Assembly (NCBI RefSeq): GCF_006439395.2
Contig: NZ_CP083950.1
Span: forward strand, 1,240,001-1,304,000
Reading direction: 5' to 3'
DNA: 64,000 nt
From: Mesorhizobium sp. B4-1-4
GTDB taxonomy: Bacteria; Pseudomonadota; Alphaproteobacteria; Rhizobiales; Rhizobiaceae
In this document: positions 29,040-36,442 of the stretch, one piece after another
How positions within the stretch are numbered: position 1 is the stretch's first letter
Layout: every line of letters begins with the position of its first letter
Notes under the pieces: model-generated
What the model saw: only the letters and a program-made list of their open reading frames with translations
The model's database searches: none
What the model was told of the DNA's origin: nothing
Position numbers and translations under genes: made by a program

Positions 29040-30098
29040 TCACCCCATCAGCCCGCGCGCCGCCACCGGCAGCGTTTCCAGCACTTTCTCGCCGTCGATC
29101 AGGTTGATCTCGTTGAAGAGGTTGGTGACGACGCAGCAATGATCGGGCACGACACGCACGCGCTCGCCGATGCGCAGCTTGGCCTCGCTCGACAGGGTGA
29201 CCGCGCCATGCTCCTCGCTGAGGCCCGTCACCCGCGCCCCCGGGACACCCATCAACTCGCCGAAATCGGGCAGCCCCAGCGTGTCGCTGGACAGCGCCTT
29301 GCTGCCGCTATCCAGAATGGCGCGGCTCGGCGTCGGATGGCTGACCACGGTCGACAGCACCGTGAGCGCGCAATCGTCCAAGGTGCCGACGCCTTTGGCG
29401 ACCTGATAGCGGTCGAGATAGATGTAGGTGCCGGGCCGGTATTCGGTGACGACGGATGCGGCAGCGGAGCGCCACATATCCGGCGTGCCACCGCTCGAAA
29501 CGCGCTCGCAGGCGAGACCCGAAGCGGCCAGCACCCGCTTGGCGTCGGCAAGCCAGGCTTCGGCTTCCGCTGCCCGGCCGGCGGCCGGATAGGTCATCAG
29601 CCCGCCGAAGGCGAGGCCGCCGGCCTTGTCGATCAGCCTCGCCAGCGCAACCGCTTCATCGGCCGTCTGCACGCCGCAGCGGCCCATGCCGGTATCGCAT
29701 TCGACCAGCACCGGCAGCGGGTGGCCGGCATCGGTGAAAGTCGCCGCGAGTCCCTCCAGCGTATCCATGCTGTCCGCCGTCACCGACAGCGTTACGCGAC
29801 CGTGCAGCGCCTTCAGCCGCTCCAGCTTGGCGCGGCCGAGAATGTTGTAGGGGAGAAAAATGTCGGTGAGACCGGCATCGGCCATCACCTCGGCCTCGCC
29901 GATCTTCTGGCAGGTGATGCCGACGGCCCCCGCCGCCACCTGTTTCTTCGCCCAATAGGGCAGCTTGTGGGTCTTGATGTGCGGCCTGAGCTTCAACCCG
30001 TTCTTCTCGGCATGGGCTTGCGCGCGGGCAATGTTGGCTTCGGCGCGTGCGGCGTCGATCAGGATCGACGGCGTATCGAGGTCGTGGATCGTCGGCAT
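29040..30098 (-). CDS. DSD1-family PLP enzyme (D-threonine aldolase / D-serine dehydratase-like)
   Basis: A 352-residue fold-type III PLP enzyme (alanine racemase-like barrel). The catalytic Lys lies in RPHIKTHKLPYWAKKQ and the C-terminal metal site is DHCCVVTNLFNEI, the His-x-Cys pair of eukaryotic-type D-serine dehydratase and D-threonine aldolase. It could cleave D-threonine, D-serine or 3-hydroxyaspartate; sequence alone does not decide. Divergent from D-lyxose isomerase. A 20-bp palindrome lies 8 bp before its start. Confidence 0.85.
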   Translation of the reverse strand: MPTIHDLDTPSILIDAARAEANIARAQAHAEKNGLKLRPHIKTHKLPYWAKKQVAAGAVGITCQKIGEAEVMADAGLTDIFLPYNILGRAKLERLKALHGRVTLSVTADSMDTLEGLAATFTDAGHPLPVLVECDTGMGRCGVQTADEAVALARLIDKAGGLAFGGLMTYPAAGRAAEAEAWLADAKRVLAASGLACERVSSGGTPDMWRSAAASVVTEYRPGTYIYLDRYQVAKGVGTLDDCALTVLSTVVSHPTPSRAILDSGSKALSSDTLGLPDFGELMGVPGARVTGLSEEHGAVTLSSEAKLRIGERVRVVPDHCCVVTNLFNEINLIDGEKVLETLPVAARGLMG

Positions 30099-30105
30099 CG
30101 GCTAT

Positions 30106-30125
30106 CCCTGTGAAAATTCACAGGG
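30106..30125. promoter_or_regulatory. palindromic operator/hairpin before the DSD1-family gene
   Basis: CCCTGTGAAAATTCACAGGG has perfect 9-bp arms (CCCTGTGAA/TTCACAGGG) around two bases. It overlaps the ribosome-binding region of the minus-strand gene and lies in its divergent gap with the lyxose isomerase. It could be a repressor site or an mRNA hairpin hiding the start. No regulator gene is adjacent. Confidence 0.55.
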
Positions 30126-30285
30126 GTTATGAGCCTGAAAGCACGCTGTGTCACGCGGCCAGCCGACCGGATCGGTAGGCCATCCGTTCACGGTGCAAGG
30201 CAGGGCAGGCGGCTGGGTGGATCGACACCGAACCCGCGTTCGGCTATGCGGTTTGCCAGACAGTCGACGCCAAGGGGTCACGATC

Positions 30286-30972
30286 ATGAAACGCTCCGCC
30301 ATCAACGAAATCATCCGCGAAGCCGACGCTTTCATACGCTCGTTCGGCTACATCATGCCGCCCTTCGCCTACTGGTCGCCGGAGGAAATGAAGGCGCGCC
30401 AAGTTGACTCCTCCGCCATCCACACCTCGCGGCTGGGCTGGGACATCACCGACTATGGCCAGGAGAAATTCAAGGAACTCGGCCTGTTCCTGTTCACCGT
30501 CCGCAACGGCCGTTACGAGGATATGAAGAAGGGCATGGGTATGCTTTATGCCGAGAAGATCATGATCTCGCGCAAGGACCAGCTGTCGCCCATGCACCGC
30601 CACAACATCAAGGCCGAGGACATCATCAATCGTGGCGGCGGCAAGCTGGTGCTGGAACTGTTCATGCACGATCGTGACGGTGGCATCGACCCCAAGGCCG
30701 AAGTATCGGTACCCGTCGACGGAACCATCCACCGGCTTCCGGCGGGCGGACTGTTGAAACTCGACCCGGGCCAGAGCGTCACGCTGCTGCCGGGCGTCTG
30801 GCACGCCTTCTGGGCCGAAGGCAAGGACGTGCTGATCGGCGAGGTCTCCACCGTCAACGACGATCTCACCGACAATGTCTTCCGCGAGCCGATCGGCCGC
30901 TTCTCCAATATCGAAGAGGACGTCGCTCCCCTGCATCTGCTGGTGGCCGACTATGAGAAGTGGCTGAGATAA
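30286..30972 (+). CDS. D-lyxose isomerase
   Basis: A 228-residue cupin-fold aldose-ketose isomerase that interconverts D-lyxose and D-xylulose (also D-mannose/D-fructose). The metal site is visible as SPMHRHNIKAEDIINRGGG (two His and Glu) and the later His in LLPGVWHAFWAEG. The protein begins MKRSAINEIIREADAFIRSFG. Start at ATG 30286; an upstream frame to 30148 has no similarity. No lyxose transporter or xylulokinase is next to it, so its pathway context is unclear. Confidence 0.88.
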   Translation: MKRSAINEIIREADAFIRSFGYIMPPFAYWSPEEMKARQVDSSAIHTSRLGWDITDYGQEKFKELGLFLFTVRNGRYEDMKKGMGMLYAEKIMISRKDQLSPMHRHNIKAEDIINRGGGKLVLELFMHDRDGGIDPKAEVSVPVDGTIHRLPAGGLLKLDPGQSVTLLPGVWHAFWAEGKDVLIGEVSTVNDDLTDNVFREPIGRFSNIEEDVAPLHLLVADYEKWLR

Positions 30973-31440
30973 GGCAGGGCCGGCAGCGGCCGCCTCCCGG
31001 CAGCTTTAATGGCAGCAACCTGCGGCAGCCTCATCAAAATGGATGGCGACTCTCGTCCGCGTCTGTGGTGGTATCCGGCCCAGGTGGGGAGCGGGGACCC
31101 GGAGCAAAAAGGTGGTCCCATCCCCGTAAGTGGGCCAACACCCTCATTGATCTGGCCTCTCTATGGGCTCTGACCGAGGAGAGTCGAGAATGCTGTATCC
31201 TGCCGAGAGGAACAAAAAGCCGCCTTGTAGCCAACCAGCCGACGATGAGCGCCAGGCGCGGCTCGAGAAAACAGCCAGGCTCAAGCGGCTTCGGTCGTAC
31301 GCTTCCTGGCTCACGCCTGACCCACACGCCCCACTTCATGATGAGATAGACTGCTCTGCGGTAATTGAGGAAAGCAGGTCAGTGAGCCTGGCCTGATCGG
31401 CAGAGTGAAGCAGCTGGCCGGCGAGGCGCCTACGGTAGAC
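30973..31440. other. non-coding gap, nothing recognised
   Basis: A 468-bp gap between convergent genes. Short open frames on both strands (such as 31163-31396) have no ribosome-binding site or recognisable sequence. No tRNA, terminator or repeat stands out. Confidence 0.4.
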
Positions 31441-33126
31441 TCAAAGACAGCAGCTTGCCGCCGATTGCACGCTTGTCCGGCATAGGCATGACGAACTGAT
31501 CGGCACGTCGGTCATGGCCATCGCCGTGGCGAGCTTTGCCTGCAGTGCCGGCAGCTCGTCGCTCTCGCCGCGCCGTTTCAGGCACTCCACCAGACCGTGC
31601 AGCGCCCAGACATTGTTCGGGTGCTGCGCGCAGCGCTGCACCTTGTCGCTCAAGCCCAGATCGTCGCGATAGATCTGTTCGGCCTCCTGCGCGTAGCCCT
31701 GGTCGAGAAGCAGCGCCGCCAGCGCATGGCGCGGCGGGTGCATCCACGCCCACGGCTCGGTGTAGGACAGATTGTCGTCGAGCTCGACCGCTTGCCGCAG
31801 ATGCCTATAGGCCTCCTCATGCCGGCCCCGATGATAGGCAAGCTCGCCATCAAGCAACGCAGCGCCCACGGCGAGCGAGGCGCGGGTCGGGTTGCTGAGG
31901 AAACGCCGCTCGACTGGAATGCGCGCCATATGCTGGTGGAATCGGTCGCGCTCACGCTCGGCCTCAGCGAAGTTTTTCAACGTCGCATGCGCGACGCCCT
32001 TGGCATAATGCTGCATGGCGGCCGTGAGCACGTGGAGGCCGGGCTCCGCGGTGATCGGCTCGTCCACGATCTCCCGCCAGCGGCCGAAGCGCACCTGCAC
32101 ATGCGATTTCATCGCATGATAGCCTTCCACCGTCTGGGTGAGCTTTGGCCGATCGGGCAGGCTGACCACATCGCGCGTCACCAGGCTGCGCACCTTGTCG
32201 GCGGCCCACAGCGCCGGCCGGTACTGGCCGAGGAACATGCAGGTGAACATCATCAGATGCAGATCGTGGCAGCAGCCGAGCAGGTAGTAGGTCGGCTCAT
32301 CCGCATAGGCGAGATAGAGGTCGTTGGCGCGGACAGCCTTTTCGCTGGCCAACTTCGCCTTTTCGTATTCTCCGCACAGCACATAGATATGCCCCGGCAT
32401 GTGGTTCATGTGCCCCGCATCGGGGCAAATTTCGCCCAGCAGATCGGCCGAGCGCATGCCGCGTTCCGGCATGGTGGACATTTCCAGGAGATGGATGTGC
32501 AGATGCAGGATCGCCGGATGCTGGGTCGTCCGGCCTTCGTCGGCGAGCCGGATTGACCGCTCGCAGACCTCCAGCGCCTCGACGACATCGGAATTCGGCG
32601 CCGGCGCGCCGGTCTTGAGGTTCCATAGGCGCCGGACGGTGCGCATCATCAGCGCCTCGACCAGCAGCGCCATCACATCATGGTCGTCGGGAAAATCCTG
32701 GTAGACCCGCCGCATCGCGGCGGCATAGGCATCATCCCACTTTTCGAATTCCTGCGGGCTCACCCGCTGCGGCTTCTGGAAGCGACAGGCCAGCGCTTCG
32801 ATCAACCGCTTTTCGATGTCGCTGGCGCCAGCCGCGTTGGCGCGCGCCAACTGGACATGCTCGAAGCAACGCTTCGTCGCATTGTTCGCCTCGGCCTCGC
32901 CATGCTCCTTCCAGGCCAGATTGTAGAAGGGCCCGGCGGCATAGGCGATGCCCCAATGAACAAAAGCGCAGTCCGGATCCGTCTCCAGCCCCTTCTCGAA
33001 ACACTTGATGCCTTCCTCATGGTTGAAACCGTAGCACCAGTTCAGCCCGATATCGAACCAGCGCTGGGTTTCGGCGGAGCGGGTGGAGATGGGGCGGCGG
33101 TAGGTGCCGAGGTCGAAGCGGTCCAT
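31441..33126 (-). CDS. TPR-repeat protein of unknown function
   Basis: A 561-residue soluble protein without signal peptide. It consists of helical TPR-like repeats (for example WFDIGLNWCYGFNHEEGIKCFEKGLETDPDCAFVHWGIAYA near the N-terminus and ALLDGELAYHRGRHEEAYRHLRQAVELD near 460). A central block is unusually rich in His and Met: HLHIHLLEMSTMPERGM and CPDAGHMNHMPGHIYVLCGEYEKA. That block is conserved in related proteins I recognise and could bind metal or heme, but no function is known. The last residues after about 545 are Ser/Cys-rich. Confidence 0.8.
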   Translation of the reverse strand: MDRFDLGTYRRPISTRSAETQRWFDIGLNWCYGFNHEEGIKCFEKGLETDPDCAFVHWGIAYAAGPFYNLAWKEHGEAEANNATKRCFEHVQLARANAAGASDIEKRLIEALACRFQKPQRVSPQEFEKWDDAYAAAMRRVYQDFPDDHDVMALLVEALMMRTVRRLWNLKTGAPAPNSDVVEALEVCERSIRLADEGRTTQHPAILHLHIHLLEMSTMPERGMRSADLLGEICPDAGHMNHMPGHIYVLCGEYEKAKLASEKAVRANDLYLAYADEPTYYLLGCCHDLHLMMFTCMFLGQYRPALWAADKVRSLVTRDVVSLPDRPKLTQTVEGYHAMKSHVQVRFGRWREIVDEPITAEPGLHVLTAAMQHYAKGVAHATLKNFAEAERERDRFHQHMARIPVERRFLSNPTRASLAVGAALLDGELAYHRGRHEEAYRHLRQAVELDDNLSYTEPWAWMHPPRHALAALLLDQGYAQEAEQIYRDDLGLSDKVQRCAQHPNNVWALHGLVECLKRRGESDELPALQAKLATAMAMTDVPISSSCLCRTSVQSAASCCL

Positions 33127-33281
33127 GGGGTCTCGTTAGTTCTTGTTGGCAGGCAGCCAAGTTCCGGACAGATTTCGTCACCAACAATGTGTGCCGAAAT
33201 CTCCAGGCATGGCAAACGCTCAGAGTACAATCGCCACTGTTTGAGAGGTACGGCTGTAGGCGCGGGCGGCTTTTTTAAAAA

Positions 33282-33355
33282 TGGAGGTCTGAGTGGGAAT
33301 TGAACCCACTACGTCGGTTTTGCAGACCGATGCGTCACCGTCCCGCCCTCAGACC
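33282..33355 (-). tRNA. tRNA-Cys (GCA)
   Basis: Cloverleaf on the minus strand: acceptor GGTCTGA/TCAGACC, anticodon stem CGGT/ACCG with loop CTGCAAA giving anticodon GCA, T arm GTGGGTTCAATTCCCAC, discriminator T as in bacterial tRNA-Cys, and an encoded CCA. A TTTTTAAAAAAG run follows the 3' end and may be part of the terminator. Confidence 0.95.
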
Positions 33356-33849
33356 ATGTTGCTCTTATGACCACCCCATAAACACTCGTCAACTTTGCTG
33401 AAGGGCGCAACAGGCATTTGGCCCAGAATGTCCGCCTTCGTCGGACCTGTCGCTCATCTTGTGCAAGGCGTCCTGCTGCTTGTCCACGGCCATTCTGTGT
33501 AGAGGGTGCGGGCCGCGATAGTGAGGCAGAATGAAGATTGAGCCACCCTTTGGAAACAGCCTCAGTATCTAGCTTCCTAGAAGCTTTTCGAACTTTCCTT
33601 CTGGCACCTCCAACCGAATTGCGCGGGTATCAGGACATGCGACGGGACAAACTTGATCAAGCACGCGCCGGGGTCTGGTGGCGGTTGCAGCTTGACACTT
33701 CCGGGCAACGATGTAGCCTGAATTGACTGGTCTAGCGCGCCGATCGTTCGCTGTGTTGGCCTGCTAGCCGCTCGCCGATGGAGGTGAAGCGGCGCCACCT
33801 GCCAAGAAAGCGGCGATACGCCGACGCGCCTCACGATGGGGAGGAGCCA
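33356..33849. other. non-coding gap, nothing recognised
   Basis: About 490 bp before the DUF1326 gene. A 62-codon open frame at 33538-33726 has no ribosome-binding site or similarity I know. The region presumably carries the promoter of the DUF1326-DUF2182 operon. Confidence 0.4.
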
Positions 33850-34476
33850 ATGGCAACCGGTTGGCAATTGTCTGGAAACTATTTCGAGAATTGTAGCTGC
33901 GACGTCGTATGTCCCTGCCTGATGTCGCCCAACGCGCAGCTGACATCAAGGCCGACGCGAGGCGTTTGCGATGTCGCCATGGCCTTCCATATCGATACGG
34001 GCAACTACGGTGACGCTCGATTGGATGGCCTCAACGTTGCGATGATTGCCCACACTCCGGGTCCGATGGCGGACGGCAATTGGACGGCTGCCGCCTATAT
34101 CGACGAACGGGCCGATGAAGGGCAGATGGAGGCGCTGGGCGCGATCTTCACCGGCGCCGCCGGTGGTCCGTTGGCTATGCTCGCGCCTCTGATCGGCACG
34201 AACCTGGGAGTCAGGAAGGTGCCGATCAAGTACCAGATCGACGGCAAGAAGCGGTCGGTGGAAATCCCGGGTGTCATGCAGATGGCGGTCGAACCACTGC
34301 CGACAATGCGCGAGGACGGCGAGATGTGGGCCGCGACCGGCCATCCCGTCAATCCCGACTGGCTTGGTATGGCGATGGGCGTGCCGGGCAGCACGTTCGG
34401 CGACCACGGCATGCGCTGGGACAATTCCCGCCGAAACGGGCATTACGCGCCGATCAACTGGTCCGGCCAGCAATAG
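33850..34476 (+). CDS. DUF1326 domain protein
   Basis: A 208-residue protein beginning MATGWQLSGNYFENCSCDVVC. The N-terminal Cys cluster NCSCDVVCPC is the DUF1326 hallmark and looks like a thiol or metal-binding site. No signal peptide or membrane segment is visible. GAGGAG precedes ATG 33850. The DUF2182 membrane protein starts 32 bp downstream, and the two domains are often neighbours or fused, so they probably form one system. Function is not established; copper handling is suggested only by residue content. Confidence 0.85.
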   Translation: MATGWQLSGNYFENCSCDVVCPCLMSPNAQLTSRPTRGVCDVAMAFHIDTGNYGDARLDGLNVAMIAHTPGPMADGNWTAAAYIDERADEGQMEALGAIFTGAAGGPLAMLAPLIGTNLGVRKVPIKYQIDGKKRSVEIPGVMQMAVEPLPTMREDGEMWAATGHPVNPDWLGMAMGVPGSTFGDHGMRWDNSRRNGHYAPINWSGQQ

Positions 34477-34508
34477 GCCGCGCTCCCATATCGGAACGGG
34501 GCTCGCCC

Positions 34509-35309
34509 ATGGCCAATGCGGGAACTCCATCGCTGACGCTGCAGCGAAACATCATTGTCGCGCTGTTGATCGCTATCGCGGCGGCAGCTTGGGCCATGCT
34601 CGTCTGGCAGCAGACTGGCATAGACATGCCAATGGAAATGAAAACGCCCACCATGGGCATGAATGCGCCGTTGTTCCTTGCAGTCTGGATCATTATGATG
34701 ACCGCCATGATGTTTCCGACAGCCGCCCCCATGATCCTGACGTTTCACCAGGTCCAGGCCGGTCGGCAGGGGCGCGGTGAGACCTTCGTCTCAACCTGGG
34801 TATTCATGGGGGGCTACATGCTGGTCTGGGGCGCGGCGGGCGTGCTTGTCTTTGCTGGCGCGGCTGGCGCGGAGAAGATTGCAACGCATACAGGAATGTC
34901 CGCGGCGACCGCCTCCCGCATCGGCGGCGTGCTGCTGATCATTGCCGGCGCCTATCAACTTTCGCCGCTCAAGGATCTCTGCCTGGCCAAATGCCGTACT
35001 CCGATGAGTTTCATCCTCACCTCATGGCGCGATGGACATTGGGGCGCGGTGCGCATGGGATGGGAGCATGGGCTCTTTTGTCTGGGCTGCTGCTGGCTCT
35101 TGTTTCTTGCCCTTTTTCCTCTCGGGATCATGAACATTGCTGCGATGGCTATGCTCACCTTGCTGATCTTTGCGGAAAAGACCTTCCCGGCAGGAGAGAG
35201 GATAGCAAAGCTATCGGGCACCGCTTTGCTGCTTTACGGCGCGGCGGTGTTGGTCTTTCCACAACTGTTGCCGACGTTTCCGGCAGTGCACGCCATGTCA
35301 ATGAATTGA
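34509..35309 (+). CDS. DUF2182 integral membrane protein
   Basis: A 266-residue multi-pass inner-membrane protein with about six or seven hydrophobic segments. A Met-rich loop between the first two (MPMEMKTPTMGMN) and MMTAMMFP in the second recall copper-binding proteins. Cys residues occur in LKDLCLAKCRTP and HGLFCLGCCWLLF, the DUF2182 core, with the conserved GWEHGLFCLGCC segment. It follows the DUF1326 gene by 32 bp. Annotated elsewhere as a predicted metal-binding membrane protein; transport or metal delivery is inferred, not shown. Confidence 0.85.
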   Translation: MANAGTPSLTLQRNIIVALLIAIAAAAWAMLVWQQTGIDMPMEMKTPTMGMNAPLFLAVWIIMMTAMMFPTAAPMILTFHQVQAGRQGRGETFVSTWVFMGGYMLVWGAAGVLVFAGAAGAEKIATHTGMSAATASRIGGVLLIIAGAYQLSPLKDLCLAKCRTPMSFILTSWRDGHWGAVRMGWEHGLFCLGCCWLLFLALFPLGIMNIAAMAMLTLLIFAEKTFPAGERIAKLSGTALLLYGAAVLVFPQLLPTFPAVHAMSMN

Positions 35310-35457
35310 CGAACGGCTTGATGCGCCCACCGCGCCGCTTGGCTCGAGCATTCCTAAGCGGAAGAGGCATATTCTACTTAAATTTAAATTGATCTATGCC
35401 CTGCTGTAGAGACAGCTTTTCAAGCATGTGCTAACAAAGGCGTTGCAGGGGGATGCC

Positions 35458-36359
35458 ATGCCGTCCTTGAGGTGGGCTGCTATTGCCGCGCTGGCCGCGA
35501 TGTTCAGCAATGCGACGCCGACCATGGCCGCCGAAGCAGTGGCCAAGCGGTCGTGATCAAGACTGCCGTTACCGGCGCAACCGGACCGCTGGTGGTCAGT
35601 GCACCCGTTTATCGGGACGAACGTATCAGCACATCCAATACCGGGCTTGGCCAATTCGTGTTCCTGGATGGCACCAAGCTGGCGGTAGGGTGGGGTTCTT
35701 CCGTTGTCATCGACAAGTATGTCTTCAACAATGAGAATTCGGTCAAGAACCTGACCATCCGCGCTGCCAAGGGAACGTTTCGCTGGATAAGCGGAAGCTC
35801 GCCTTCGTCAGCTTACCAGATCGTGACGCCTGCAGGCACGATAGGCGTGCGGGGAACAGCATTCGATGTCCACATCGCGCCCAACGGCAAAACCGCCGTC
35901 GTGCTTCTGAAGGGGGCGGCCAGATTCTGCAGCGGCGGCAGATGCAGGGAACTGAAGCGGCGCTGCGATTGTGTGGTCGCGACGCCATCAGGCGCAATGA
36001 CCGATGTTACCAAGGTCAATCGGTCTGTGCTCAGCACACTCGGCACCTCGCGGGCATTGCCGTTTCTGACAGGCAATCAGCAGCTTTCGGGAGGCTTTGC
36101 CGCACTCGGAAATTGCGGGCTTATGGCAGCCAGTCAGCAAGAGGATAGGGCGCGGCCGCAGCAGCGCAACTCACCGGCGCCCACTCCGCCCAGTCCGCCT
36201 AGCCCACCTAGCCCACCCGGTCCGCCGGACCCACCGCATGGCGACACCGATGACGGCAACAACGGCCATGGAAATGATCCAGGCAAGCATGATGGCAGCA
36301 ATCCCGGAAAATCCAACGGCCACGGCAAGGGCAATGGGAACGGCACGGGCGACGGATAG
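35458..36359 (+). pseudogene. FecR-domain secreted protein, apparently frameshifted
   Basis: ATG 35458 begins a clear signal peptide (MPSLRWAAIAALAAMFSNAT, then PTMAAEAVAKRS) that stops at TGA 35554. The FecR domain continues in another frame (from about 35543): GQAVVIKTAVTGATGPLVVSA, FLDGTKLAVGWGSSVVIDKYVF, IVTPAGTIGVRGTAFDVHIA. Adding one G in GTGGCC at 35539-35544 joins them as AAEAVGQAVVIKT. The tail is low-complexity: a Pro/Ser repeat (PPSPPSPPSPP) then Gly/Asn/Asp/His residues. Convergent with a CHASE2 cyclase, a known pairing. It is either a sequencing error or a real inactivating deletion. Confidence 0.8.
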
Positions 36360-36442
36360 CCGCTCTTTTTCTTGGCGCGCGTCTGGTGTTCGACTTCGCT
36401 GGCCAGCGAGTCCTGCGGTCAACGGCCCTGTTTGAATGCAGG

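Noticed and set aside
33538..33726. 62-codon frame before the DUF1326 gene
   Set aside because: No ribosome-binding site or recognisable sequence; ends with no link to the next gene.
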